Assembly (NCBI GenBank): GCA_029255605.1
Contig: JANLJF010000077.1
Location: 1 to 39,821, forward strand
Direction: 5' to 3'
DNA: 39,821 nt
From: Azovibrio restrictus
GTDB lineage: Bacteria; Bacteroidota; Bacteroidia; Chitinophagales; Chitinophagaceae
Both the position numbers and the translations under genes were made by a program. Positions 7,711 through 15,832 of the stretch are shown here, one piece after another; position 1 is the stretch's first letter; the number at the start of each line of letters is the position of its first letter. The notes under the pieces are model-generated. The model had not been told where the DNA came from. It did not search any database and was given only the letters and a program-made list of their open reading frames with translations.

Positions 7711-8149
7711 CTTTTAATGTATTTATTACAACAATATCCGGCACTATCATGCAGGGATTGTATAATGTGCTTACTTCACTATATAGCTTCTGTGCTTCTG
7801 CACGCGTACGGAAATCACCGGCTTTTACACGGAATTGCGGTTGCACGTAAGTGAGGTAAGTGCGCACACCGGGAAAGCGGCGCATAAAATCAACTTTTAT
7901 CTGGTTGGCCTTATTGCGGTCGTTACCATTATATATCTGCACGCGGTAGCCTTGGCCTGAACGGATAACGCCTAGTTGCACATTGCGATACTTCTTCAGC
8001 AACACATCCAGGCGTGGGTCGGCATGTATGGTTACCCCTGTGCTTTGCCCGTTAGCAGGACGGTGATCTTCTGATACAGCTATCTGTGCATGTATGCTTT
8101 GGGTAAAGGACAATAAAATAACAAACAGTATGTACCGGGTATATCTCAT
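7703..8149 (-). CDS. Secreted SPOR-domain-like protein
   Basis: There are 148 residues with a signal peptide (MRYTRYILFVILLSFTQSIHAQ). The C-terminal half matches the SPOR pattern: GYRVQIYNGNDRNKANQI, then a VRTYLTYVQPQFRVKAGDF strand and a RTRAEAQKL helix. SPOR domains bind denuded glycan strands in septal peptidoglycan, so a cell-envelope or division-linked role is likely. It has no separate transmembrane anchor, so it would be periplasmic. The gene overlaps the amidohydrolase start and follows deoC by 15 bases, suggesting a run icd-deoC-SPOR-M20-NTF2 that may be one transcript although the functions appear unrelated. Confidence 0.85.
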   Translation of the reverse strand: MRYTRYILFVILLSFTQSIHAQIAVSEDHRPANGQSTGVTIHADPRLDVLLKKYRNVQLGVIRSGQGYRVQIYNGNDRNKANQIKVDFMRRFPGVRTYLTYVQPQFRVKAGDFRTRAEAQKLYSEVSTLYNPCMIVPDIVVINTLKDD

Positions 8150-8164
8150 GTTACAGTTGCTAAA

Positions 8165-8827
8165 CTAAGCTTCTTTGCTCTCTTTTACTATAGCCAGGCT
8201 GGCAGAACAGCCTATGCGCGTAGCACCGGCCTCTATCAGTTCTTTGGCAAATGCAAAGGTACGAATACCACCCGAAGCTTTTATGGCTACGGATGCAGGC
8301 AGATGGCTACGCATCAGTTTTACAGCATGTACGGAGGCGCCGGTTTCGGCATATCCGGTAGATGTTTTCATAAAGTCTATATGCACAGGTACATACAATT
8401 GGCAGCACTTTATAATTTCATCATCGGTCAGCACACCGCTTTCTATAATTATTTTAATGGCCCTACCTGTTTCATGTACTCTTTCTGTACACGCAGCTAC
8501 TTCTTTATGCAGGTAGTCCCAGTTTTGCTCTTTTACGGCTGCTATGTTGTGCACCATATCTATTTCATCAGCACCGGCTGCCAGGGCTTCGTCTATTTCC
8601 TGCAGTTTCGATGCTATGGTAGTATAGCCAATGGGGAAACCCGCTACGGTAGCCACTTTTACCGCGCTGCCTTCTAGCATCGTTTTGGCCTGCACTACAA
8701 AATATGGGGGAACGCAAACGGCTGCGAAATGATGCGTTAATGCATCCTCACACAGCCGTTTTATATCGCCACTAGTAGTGGTTGGTTTTAGTATCGTATG
8801 ATCGATGTACGATGCAATATCCTGCAT
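8165..8827 (-). CDS. deoC: Deoxyribose-phosphate aldolase
   Basis: Class I aldolase of 220 residues, normal length. Diagnostic blocks are IDHTILKP at the start, DEIDMVHNIAAVKEQNW, KIIIESGVLTDDEI, DFMKTSTGY (the lysine that forms the Schiff base lies in this MKTSTG segment) and IKASGGIR. The enzyme splits 2-deoxyribose-5-phosphate to acetaldehyde and glyceraldehyde-3-phosphate in deoxynucleoside salvage. The ATG overlaps the last base of the isocitrate dehydrogenase stop codon (TAATG arrangement), so it is probably translated by re-initiation after icd. No other deo gene is nearby. Confidence 0.96.
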   Translation of the reverse strand: MQDIASYIDHTILKPTTTSGDIKRLCEDALTHHFAAVCVPPYFVVQAKTMLEGSAVKVATVAGFPIGYTTIASKLQEIDEALAAGADEIDMVHNIAAVKEQNWDYLHKEVAACTERVHETGRAIKIIIESGVLTDDEIIKCCQLYVPVHIDFMKTSTGYAETGASVHAVKLMRSHLPASVAIKASGGIRTFAFAKELIEAGATRIGCSASLAIVKESKEA

Positions 8828-10098
8828 TACAGGCTTTTTACTATTTCCCTTGCAAACTCACTTGTTTTCAGCAGAGTAGCATCATTCATCAGGTTGTAGA
8901 AGTCTATCGTTACACGTTTGCGCATGATGGTAGTACGTAGTGCTTCCAGTATGCAGTTTGCCGCTTCTTTCCAGCCCATATATTCCAGCATCATCACACC
9001 GCTCAGCAGCAGCGAAGATGGGTTCATGGTATCTGTATTGGCAAAGCGGGGTGCCGTACCATGCGTAGCTTCAAACACTGCATAGCCTGTTTTGTAGTTG
9101 ATGTTGGCACCCGGTGCGATACCTATGCCACCTACAGCCGCAGCCAGCGCATCAGATATGTAGTCGCCATTCAGGTTCAGCGTAGCTACTACTGAATAGT
9201 CTTTAGGGGCCAGCAGTATTTGCTGCAGGAAGTTATCGGCTATCACATCTTTTATAATCAGTTTGCCGTTTGCTTCTGCGCTTTTTATTTCTTCATTGGC
9301 AGCTTCTTCGCCTTTTTCTTTCTTCGCTTTTTCCCATTGCTCCCAGGTGTACACTTTATCGCCAAACTCGCGGGTAGCTACTTCATAACCCCAGGTTTTG
9401 AAGCCACCTTCGGTAAACTTCATAATGTTGCCCTTGTGCACCAGTGTTACCGATGGCCTGCGGTGCTCCAGCGCATACAGGATGGCTGCACGTACCAGGC
9501 GTTCTGAGCCTTCTTTAGAAACCGGCTTGATGCCGAATGAAGAGGATTCAGGGAAGCGTACTTTTTTAGAAACACCCATTTCATTGGTCAGGAAATCGAG
9601 CATTTTCTTAGCCTCCGGCGTACCTTCTTTAAATTCGATACCTGCGTAGATGTCTTCGGTATTCTCACGGAAGATAACCATATCTACATTTTCCGGGTGG
9701 CGTACCGGTGAAGGTACACCGTGGAACCATTGTACAGGGCGCAGACACACATACAGGTCCAGCTCCTGGCGCATAGCCACGTTCAGTGAGCGGATGCCAC
9801 CACCTACTGGTGTCGTCAATGGCCCCTTTATAGATACGATATATTCTTTAGCAGCTTCCAGTGTTTCAGCAGGCAGCCATTCACCTGTCTGGTTAAAGGC
9901 TTTCTCACCGGCCAGTATTTCTTTCCACTCTATTTTGCGTTTGCCACCATAGCATTTTTCCACCGCAGCATCCAGCACTAAACGGCTGGCGCTCCAAACA
10001 TCTGGGCCTATACCATCACCTTCTATAAATGGTATAATAGGATTTTCCGGCACGTTCAACAGGCCATCAGCGCCCATTGTTATTTTTTGTGGAGTCAT
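8827..10098 (-). CDS. icd: Isocitrate dehydrogenase, E. coli type, with atypical coenzyme-site residues
   Basis: Length is 423 residues, close to E. coli Icd (416). Substrate-site motifs are intact: [10 protein letters not shown] (Ser104 corresponds to the regulatory Ser113), [19 protein letters not shown] and [10 protein letters not shown]. It decarboxylates isocitrate to 2-oxoglutarate in the TCA cycle. The region after ATHGTAP aligns with E. coli without gaps. At the positions that hold the NADP 2'-phosphate (Lys344, Tyr345, Val351, Tyr391, Arg395) this protein has Arg351, Phe352, Met358, Ile398 and Asn402. These match neither the NADP set nor the usual NAD set (Asp/Ile), so coenzyme preference is uncertain. 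A second isocitrate dehydrogenase lies at 33530-34759. Confidence 0.96.
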   Translation of the reverse strand: MTPQKITMGADGLLNVPENPIIPFIEGDGIGPDVWSASRLVLDAAVEKCYGGKRKIEWKEILAGEKAFNQTGEWLPAETLEAAKEYIVSIKGPLTTPVGGGIRSLNVAMRQELDLYVCLRPVQWFHGVPSPVRHPENVDMVIFRENTEDIYAGIEFKEGTPEAKKMLDFLTNEMGVSKKVRFPESSSFGIKPVSKEGSERLVRAAILYALEHRRPSVTLVHKGNIMKFTEGGFKTWGYEVATREFGDKVYTWEQWEKAKKEKGEEAANEEIKSAEANGKLIIKDVIADNFLQQILLAPKDYSVVATLNLNGDYISDALAAAVGGIGIAPGANINYKTGYAVFEATHGTAPRFANTDTMNPSSLLLSGVMMLEYMGWKEAANCILEALRTTIMRKRVTIDFYNLMNDATLLKTSEFAREIVKSL

Positions 10099-10207
10099 TG
10101 TTTAAGTCTTTCGGTTACGCGCGCGAAGCTAAGGCAAGAATGCCAAAGAAGGAAAAGATGAGGCGTTAAACTTTATGAAACGACTTACATTGAAAGAATT
10201 GCAATGT

Positions 10208-11266
10208 TTACTCCCTGCCTTTTTCCAGCATAAAACCGAAAGAGGAGCCTACTCCCAGCGCGCTGCGAACCGTCACTGTCTGCCCATGTGCTTCTATGAT
10301 GTGTTTTACAATGGCAAGGCCCAGGCCCGTACCGCCTATTTCACGGCTACGGCTGCGGTCGGCACGGTAGAAGCGCTCGAAGATGCGTGGCAGGTGTTCT
10401 TCTGCTATGCCCGGCCCGTCATCCGATATTTCAACATATACGTGGTTTTCATCTACTTCATAAAAACCTGCAGTGATGGTGCCACCTTCATTGCCATATT
10501 TAATGCTGTTCTCTATCAGGTTTACCAGCACCTGTTTTATTTTAGGCTTATCGGCGTACACTTCCAGCGTACGTTCTGTACCTTTCTTCAGCAGCAGTTG
10601 TATGTTTTTGTCTTTTGCTTTCAGCGATAGTTCTTCATACACATCTTTCACCAGGTCTTGTATGCTGAAAGACTCTTGTATGATGGGGATGCGGCCGGAT
10701 TCAAGTTTAGATATCTCATCCAGGTCATCCAGCAGTCGTACCAGCCTATCGATGCCTTTTGTGGCATTTTGTAAAAACTTACGATTCACATTCGGGTCAT
10801 CCAGTGCGCCATTAAGAAGCGTATCTACGTAGCCTTGTACCGTAAATACCGGTGTGCGCAGTTCATGTGCCAGGTTCATCAGGAACTCTTTACGGAACTG
10901 CTCATTGGCGCGCAGCATTTCTATCTCATCTTTCTTTTGGGTAGCCCAGCGCTGCACGTCTTCACTTACTTCTTCGATAGACTTTTGCGGCAATATGTTG
11001 TTGTAGAAAAACTCTTCCTTTTTGCTGGCCTTTATCTGGTAGATGAATTTATATATCAGCTTTATCTTCCGGTAGATGAAGCGCTGCAAGGTGTAGTAGT
11101 ATAGCCAATATACAATGATGAAAGTAACTATAAATACGATAAGCGGCATATACCACTCGGCACGTACTAAAAGACTTAAAAGGGCATTAGCTGTGGCTAT
11201 TATCAGCGCTGTAATAGACGACAAAAGCCGCGGAGACAGATTTTTGGTATTGAGCACTGATGACAT
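10208..11266 (-). CDS. PhoR-like membrane sensor histidine kinase
   Basis: The 352-residue product has two predicted membrane helices (about residues 16-33 and 38-58) with almost no loop between them, so there is no large periplasmic sensor domain. A linker of about 60 residues leads to the HisKA domain with the H-box LAHELRTPVF (phospho-accepting His134). The ATPase domain shows the N-box (LIENSIKYG), the DDGPGI G1 box, the F-box ERFYRADRS and the GGTGLGLAIVK G2 box. It phosphorylates the response regulator encoded 11 bases upstream. The layout is like PhoR with the PAS domain absent or reduced; phosphate as signal is not shown by the sequence. Confidence 0.93.
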   Translation of the reverse strand: MSSVLNTKNLSPRLLSSITALIIATANALLSLLVRAEWYMPLIVFIVTFIIVYWLYYYTLQRFIYRKIKLIYKFIYQIKASKKEEFFYNNILPQKSIEEVSEDVQRWATQKKDEIEMLRANEQFRKEFLMNLAHELRTPVFTVQGYVDTLLNGALDDPNVNRKFLQNATKGIDRLVRLLDDLDEISKLESGRIPIIQESFSIQDLVKDVYEELSLKAKDKNIQLLLKKGTERTLEVYADKPKIKQVLVNLIENSIKYGNEGGTITAGFYEVDENHVYVEISDDGPGIAEEHLPRIFERFYRADRSRSREIGGTGLGLAIVKHIIEAHGQTVTVRSALGVGSSFGFMLEKGRE

Positions 11267-11277
11267 AGCAGTCTAAA

Positions 11278-11964
11278 CTACGCCATTTCAAACTTATAAC
11301 CTACGCCTTTTACAGTTGTTATAAGGTCTATGCCTATCTTCTGGCGTATTTTACGAATGTGCACATCTATGGTGCGGTCGCCAACTATCACATCGGTACC
11401 CCATACGCGTTGCAGTATTTCATTGCGCAGAAATACACGCCCTGGTTTTGATGCCAGTAACGATAACAGCTCAAACTCTTTTTTGGCAAGAATGATCTCA
11501 TTGCCTTTGTACGTAACTGTAAACTTGGTCTTGTTTATTTCCAGGTCGCCGAAGCTTAGTTTCTGGTCTTGCTCATCATCCTTGCGGAAACGGCGCAGAG
11601 CCGTGCGGATGCGGGTAGCCAGCAGTTCCGGTTTTATAGGCTTGGCGATGTAATCATCAGCGCCTATTTTCAAACCTTCTATCTCCGATTTTTCGTCGCT
11701 GAGTGCTGTCAGGAAGATGATGGCAGTTTCTTCAAACTCCGGCATCTGGCGTAGCTCTTTTATCGTTTGCAGCCCATCTTTGTTAGGCATCATGATATCG
11801 AGCAGTATCAGGTCGGGATGGAAGTCTTTTGCCTTTCTGATGGCTTCTACACCATCCCTTGCAGTAGAGATCAGGTAACCTTTTCCTTTCAGGTTATAGC
11901 TGATGAATTCAACTATATCCGGTTCGTCATCGACAATTAGTATCTTGCCAGGTAATACTTCCAT
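11278..11964 (-). CDS. OmpR/PhoB-family response regulator
   Basis: Read from the ATG at 11964, giving 228 residues, the typical length. A longer reading from 12027 would place 21 extra codons partly within the terminator hairpin of the preceding gene and is rejected. The receiver domain has LIVDDEPD, the phosphorylation site Asp56 in LLDIMMP, a conserved Thr in IIFLTAL and Lys in IAKPIKPEL. The C-terminal winged helix has ILAKKEFELLSLLASKPGRV, then RNEILQRVWG and RTIDVHIRKIRQKIG, the DNA-recognition region. Partner of the histidine kinase gene that follows. Target genes cannot be read from the window. Confidence 0.94.
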   Translation of the reverse strand: MEVLPGKILIVDDEPDIVEFISYNLKGKGYLISTARDGVEAIRKAKDFHPDLILLDIMMPNKDGLQTIKELRQMPEFEETAIIFLTALSDEKSEIEGLKIGADDYIAKPIKPELLATRIRTALRRFRKDDEQDQKLSFGDLEINKTKFTVTYKGNEIILAKKEFELLSLLASKPGRVFLRNEILQRVWGTDVIVGDRTIDVHIRKIRQKIGIDLITTVKGVGYKFEMA

Positions 11965-12009
11965 ATGGTCTTCTAAATCCGGCACAATATTAAAGCTATG
12001 GTTGTGAAC

Positions 12010-12066
12010 AAAAAAGGAATGCTGCATTATGTAATTGTTAACAATGATACATAATGCAGCATTCCT
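12010..12066 (-). terminator. Long near-perfect hairpin terminator for the coiled-coil membrane protein gene
   Basis: Arms at 12015-12033 and 12048-12066 are exact 19-base inverted copies (AGGAATGCTGCATTATGTA). The inside is again a palindrome (ATTGTT/AACAAT) with two unpaired bases, so the whole can form about 25 bp. On the minus strand the hairpin is followed by TTTTTTGTT, giving a classic intrinsic terminator 31 bases after the stop of the upstream gene. Confidence 0.82.
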
Positions 12067-12096
12067 GCTGTATGCTATAAAGATAGCTATTTTTTG

Positions 12097-13062
12097 TTAG
12101 CGCAATGTAACATTGCCACCACCAATTTTATAGCCGTCGTTATAGAGTTCTATGTTGTAAGTGCCTTTCTTAAAGTCATTATCCTGGTTCCAGTCAACGA
12201 TTACATTTTTAACGGGCTGGTTAGTTTGCAGGTCTACTTGTTTCACCAGTGTATAGTTCAGCGGGCGGCCTTCAGCATCGGTAGTTACACCGGAACCATA
12301 AGCTGCATTGCTCAGCAATTGTCCTTCAGGGCTGCTGATGCGCAGGTGCACATCTTTCTTGCCGCTTTCTGCTATGCGGTTCTCATCTATGTCAAACATG
12401 ATGCGCATTACATCTGTTCTGCCTGCTTTGCTGGTTTCTTTTTCTTTCTTGCCGCCCCTGCGTATGTCTATTGGCGTCATGCGGATGTTTGATGCGTGTA
12501 ATACAGCACCCATGCGCACTTTTTGTTGCAGGCCCACATTTTGTGTTACAGCAGAATCACGTTCTTTTGTTATGATCGTGTTGGTATTGGTAAGGTTGGT
12601 ATTTTCTGCTTCCAGTAGTGCTATACGTTCTTCGTATGTTTTCGTTTTTTCATTCAGTTCAGCTATCAGCCTTTTAGCTTTGCCCAGGTCGGCAGCTGTA
12701 GCATTTTTGTTTTTAACGATGCCATCTATCTGTTTGCGCAGCCTGGCTATTTCACCATTCTGGTCGGTAATAACACTGTCCATTTGCGTGTTCTTGGAAA
12801 CCAGCTCATCCAAACGGGCCAAGGCGGCGTTGTATTCGCCTTCTACAGCCTTGCGCGAAGAATCCGATTCATTGAATTGTGTGGTAGTCGTGTCCAACTG
12901 GGAAGACATTTTGCTTCGGCTGCTGAACAGGTAGATATTGGTACCCAGCAATACGGCTATGATGCCTATATACAGCCATGTATTGTTCTTTTTAGGTGGC
13001 TGAGGTTGAACGGGTTTTAGCGGTGTGCCTTGCGGCGTTGGATTTGCTTGTTCTTGACTCAT
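12097..13062 (-). CDS. Single-pass membrane protein with periplasmic coiled coil
   Basis: The product has 321 residues: a Pro/Gln-rich cytoplasmic start of about 27 residues, one transmembrane helix (WLYIGIIAVLLGTNIYLF, about 29-46), then a coiled coil of about 120 residues with heptad-like Leu/Ile spacing. The C-terminal globular part, about 110 residues, is rich in beta structure (MRIMFDIDENR, then RISSPEGQLLSNAAYG, and GTYNIELYNDGYKIG). I recall similar proteins as hypothetical in Bacteroidota. A scaffold or envelope-spanning role would suit the architecture, but no function is known. It is divergent from the exonuclease/holA operon. Confidence 0.82.
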   Translation of the reverse strand: MSQEQANPTPQGTPLKPVQPQPPKKNNTWLYIGIIAVLLGTNIYLFSSRSKMSSQLDTTTTQFNESDSSRKAVEGEYNAALARLDELVSKNTQMDSVITDQNGEIARLRKQIDGIVKNKNATAADLGKAKRLIAELNEKTKTYEERIALLEAENTNLTNTNTIITKERDSAVTQNVGLQQKVRMGAVLHASNIRMTPIDIRRGGKKEKETSKAGRTDVMRIMFDIDENRIAESGKKDVHLRISSPEGQLLSNAAYGSGVTTDAEGRPLNYTLVKQVDLQTNQPVKNVIVDWNQDNDFKKGTYNIELYNDGYKIGGGNVTLR

Positions 13063-13099
13063 ATGTTATTGATATTGGTTAGTTTATTACTTTCGATAA

Positions 13100-13107
13100 C
13101 AAATATA
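13100..13107 (-). promoter_or_regulatory. -7 box for the coiled-coil protein gene
   Basis: On the minus strand TATATTTG matches TAnnTTTG and lies 38 bases before the start codon at 13062. No clear -33 TTG was found at the right distance. Confidence 0.4.
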
Positions 13108-13119
13108 ATTATCGTTTTG

Positions 13120-13845
13120 ATGGATTACTTAAAACACATCTTGTTTGTCGATATAGAAACCGTGCCATTAATGCCTGATTATCATTCTTTAACAGAACGT
13201 TTGCAAATGGAGTGGGACAAGAAATCAAGGTTTTTAAAGAGCAGCCAGGTTGAAAATGCAGATCCATCCATGCTTTTTTCTGAACGCGCCGGTATCTTTT
13301 CTGAATTTGCCAAGGTGGTATGCATTGTAGTGGGCAGCCTGCAGCAAAACGGCGAAGTGTGGAAGCTGAGGTTAAAATCGGTAGCAAATGAGGAGGAGGC
13401 TACATTATTGCGCGATTTTGTGGAACTGTTGGGCAAAGTATTGCAATTCTATCCGAATACTGTTTTCTGCGGCCACAATATCAAGGAATTTGATATCCCT
13501 TTCCTGTGCCGCAGGATGATCATCAATGGTATTGCCCTGCCAGAAATGATGCAACTGAGTGGCAAAAAACCATGGGAAGTGAATCATATCGACACGATGG
13601 ATATGTGGCGCTTTGGCGATTATAAGCATTTTACTTCATTGTCTTTGCTGGCAGAAGTATTAGGAATACCTTCGCCCAAAGATGATATGGATGGCAGCAT
13701 GGTGGCCGATGTTTTCTGGAAAGAGAAAGACCTGCCGCGCATAGCTAAGTATTGCATGCAGGATGTATTGACCACCGCGAAAGTGTATCTGCACCTGAAA
13801 GGCTTGCCCCACATCCATCCCGAACCGGTATACGTGACAGAATAA
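13120..13845 (+). CDS. 3'-5' exonuclease of the PolB proofreading type (PF10108-like)
   Basis: Translation is placed at ATG 13120 (MDYLKHILFVDIETVP); an upstream reading from 13030 would overlap the divergent gene and adds an artificial hydrophobic stretch. The 241-residue protein shows all three DEDDy motifs: ExoI FVDIETVP (Asp and Glu metal ligands), ExoII GHNIKEFDIPFL, and ExoIII YCMQDVLTTAKVYL (Tyr and final Asp). It should remove nucleotides from 3' ends of single-stranded DNA or RNA with two metal ions. It lacks any polymerase domain. The stop is four bases before the start of holA, which points to a replication or repair role. Confidence 0.9.
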   Translation: MDYLKHILFVDIETVPLMPDYHSLTERLQMEWDKKSRFLKSSQVENADPSMLFSERAGIFSEFAKVVCIVVGSLQQNGEVWKLRLKSVANEEEATLLRDFVELLGKVLQFYPNTVFCGHNIKEFDIPFLCRRMIINGIALPEMMQLSGKKPWEVNHIDTMDMWRFGDYKHFTSLSLLAEVLGIPSPKDDMDGSMVADVFWKEKDLPRIAKYCMQDVLTTAKVYLHLKGLPHIHPEPVYVTE

Positions 13846-13849
13846 TAAT

Positions 13850-14845
13850 ATGACGGCAGAATTCAAGAAGCTGGTACAATCTTTAGAGGCAAAGCAATAT
13901 GCACCTGTTTACCTGGTAGATGGCGAGGAGCCGTATTACCTGGATATGATAACGCAGTATTTTGAGGAAAAGATATTGCAGCCCCATGAAAAGGACTTTA
14001 ACCTGATGGTGCTGTATGGTAAAGATGTGGAGTGGGCCGATGTGGTGAATGCCTGTCGCAGGTTTCCCATGTTTGCCGAAAGGCAGGTAGTGATATTGAA
14101 AGATGCTGCCCAGATGCGCTCGCTGAACGAACTGGCAGGTTATATAGCCAATCCTTCGCCCACTACTATCTTCCTGATAGAACACCGTTTTAAAAAGGCC
14201 GATGGCCGTAGCAAAATGCTGAAAGATGTGAAGGCGAAAGGCATACACTTTACATCAGAGAAAGTGAAGGATGATAATATGCCGGGCTGGATACAGGGAT
14301 ATGGACGAGAGATAGGTTTTACCGTAGGAGAGCGGGAATCGCAAATACTGGCTACCTACCTGGGCAACGACCTGCAGAAGATAGCCAATGAAATAGAGAA
14401 GGTGCGCATTAACGTGCCTAATGAACCTGCCCTGACGGCAGAAATGATACAGAAATATATCGGCATCAGCCGCGAGTATAATGTGTTCGAGTTTCCCGAA
14501 GCACTGACATCGGGCGATAAGGATAAGCTGTATCGCATGCTGGCTTATTTTGTAGCCAATCCTAAATCGGCGCCAATGGTACTGATGATAGGATCGTTTT
14601 ATAGTCATTTCAATAAACTATACCAGGCCAATTTCCTGCATCAGAAAACAGAAAAGGAAATAAATGCAGTATTAGGGTGGGGTGGACGTAAAATACTAGA
14701 AATAGCGCGTCACTGGCCTTTGCACAAAGTAGAGTACTGCATGATGCTACTTGGCGAATACAGTGCACGTGCCGTAGGTATAGACAGCAATGTGGCGGAT
14801 ACAGAACTGCTAAAGGAAATGGTAGGTAAAATGGAGGCTGCTTAA
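13850..14845 (+). CDS. holA: DNA polymerase III delta subunit (clamp loader)
   Basis: Length 331 residues, usual for HolA. The N-terminal segment APVYLVDGEEPYYLDMI is the degenerate nucleotide-binding start of the delta subunit. Further conserved blocks are RRFPMFAERQVVILKDAAQM, TIFLIEHRFKKADGRSK, and the C-terminal domain with LGNDLQKIANEIEKV followed by ISREYNVFEF. Delta opens the sliding clamp during loading on DNA. It is co-transcribed with the exonuclease gene upstream. The 3' end overlaps the convergent ribF gene by four bases (the TTAA shared by both stop codons), so transcripts must overlap tail to tail. Confidence 0.95.
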   Translation: MTAEFKKLVQSLEAKQYAPVYLVDGEEPYYLDMITQYFEEKILQPHEKDFNLMVLYGKDVEWADVVNACRRFPMFAERQVVILKDAAQMRSLNELAGYIANPSPTTIFLIEHRFKKADGRSKMLKDVKAKGIHFTSEKVKDDNMPGWIQGYGREIGFTVGERESQILATYLGNDLQKIANEIEKVRINVPNEPALTAEMIQKYIGISREYNVFEFPEALTSGDKDKLYRMLAYFVANPKSAPMVLMIGSFYSHFNKLYQANFLHQKTEKEINAVLGWGGRKILEIARHWPLHKVEYCMMLLGEYSARAVGIDSNVADTELLKEMVGKMEAA

Positions 14846-15768
14846 AGCAGGGCGTGCATGGCTGCTGCTTTATCTTTTTGCAGTTGATCCTTCAATGCAT
14901 CCAGCGATGGGAATTTCACCTCATCGCGCAAGCGTTGCACAAATATGATCTCTACCGTTTCATCATAAATATCCTCACTAAAGTCGAACAGGTGCGCCTC
15001 TATGTGTAGCGTTAATTCATTGCTCACGGTAGGGCGGTTGCCTATGTTCAGCATGCCGTTATAGCCTTGATCTTTCCATTGTAGCTGTATGGCATACACA
15101 CCCTTTTCTGGTATCAGTTGATCGGCATCCTGTGGTTGCACATTGGCGGTGGGGAAGCCAATGGTCCTGCCAAGCTTGGCTCCAGGTATTACCGTACCCC
15201 TAATGCTGTAATGCCTGCCCAGCATTTGAGTTGCTTCACTTACGTGGCCGGCTTGTATGGCATTGCGTATTTTGGTAGAGCTTACAGCAGCTTCTTCTAT
15301 CAGTTGTGCCGGTATCTCATATACGGTATAGCCATGTGTGGCAGCATGCTTTTTCAGAAGGCTTATGTCTCCCGCGCGGTCATGCCCAAAGCGGTGATCG
15401 TATCCTATTACAATAGCCTGGGGTTTGAATTTTGCTACCAGGAAATCTTTGATGTACGCTTCAGCAGAAAGGTCTGCAAAAGCTTGGGTAAAGGGTGCAA
15501 CAACTACATGGTCTACCCCTTCATTCAATACCAATTGGAGCTTCTGTTCCAGCGGGGTTAGTATTTTCAATGGCTGGTCAGGTGCTATCAGTTTGCGGGG
15601 GTGTGGCTCAAAGGTGATGAGGATGCTTTCGCCATCGGCTTCTTTTGCATGCTTTACTATTTGCTGCAAAATAACTTTATGTCCCATGTGCACACCATCG
15701 AAGGTGCCTATAGTAATGACTGCATCTTTGAATGCAGGTAGTGTATCGGTATTGTAGAAAATGGCCAT
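14842..15768 (-). CDS. ribF: Bifunctional riboflavin kinase / FAD synthetase
   Basis: The 308-residue product has two domains. The N-terminal FAD synthetase (nucleotidyltransferase fold) shows GTFDGVHMGH at residues 21-30, then IGYDHRFGHDRAGD and SSTKIRNAI. The C-terminal riboflavin kinase domain shows GRTIGFPTANV, KGVYAIQL and LNIGNRPTV, ending with an FVQRLRDEVKFPSLDAL helix. It converts riboflavin to FMN and then FAD in the cytoplasm. It is separated from kynureninase upstream by a terminator and has its own -7 box. Length and motifs are normal for the family. Confidence 0.97.
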   Translation of the reverse strand: MAIFYNTDTLPAFKDAVITIGTFDGVHMGHKVILQQIVKHAKEADGESILITFEPHPRKLIAPDQPLKILTPLEQKLQLVLNEGVDHVVVAPFTQAFADLSAEAYIKDFLVAKFKPQAIVIGYDHRFGHDRAGDISLLKKHAATHGYTVYEIPAQLIEEAAVSSTKIRNAIQAGHVSEATQMLGRHYSIRGTVIPGAKLGRTIGFPTANVQPQDADQLIPEKGVYAIQLQWKDQGYNGMLNIGNRPTVSNELTLHIEAHLFDFSEDIYDETVEIIFVQRLRDEVKFPSLDALKDQLQKDKAAAMHALL

Positions 15769-15776
15769 TTGCGTCG

Positions 15777-15784
15777 CAAAGGTA
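15777..15784 (-). promoter_or_regulatory. -7 box of ribF
   Basis: TACCTTTG on the minus strand matches TAnnTTTG, nine bases before the ATG. A TTG lies about 15 bases upstream, within the kynureninase terminator's T-run; the spacing is shorter than usual. Confidence 0.5.
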
Positions 15785-15795
15785 GCAAGTTAGGA

Positions 15796-15827
15796 AAAAC
15801 AAAAGAGCCTCCATAAAGAGGCTCTTT
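15796..15827 (-). terminator. Terminator of the kynureninase gene
   Basis: A 10-bp stem (AAAGAGCCTC at 15802-15811 with GAGGCTCTTT at 15818-15827) and six-base loop. On the minus strand it is followed by TGTTTTTCC, five bases after the kynU stop. Confidence 0.85.
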
Positions 15828-15832
15828 CTGTA

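Noticed and set aside
11965-12027. Upstream extension of the response regulator by 21 codons
   Set aside because: It begins inside the terminator arm of the previous gene; the ATG at 11964 gives the normal family length.
12015-12066. The palindrome as a small transposable element or attachment site
   Set aside because: No target duplication and no second copy was seen in the window; the T-run and position explain it as a terminator. A genome search could reopen this.
13030-13119. Upstream extension of the exonuclease with a hydrophobic start
   Set aside because: It overlaps the divergent membrane-protein gene and its promoter box; the family begins close to the FVDIET motif.
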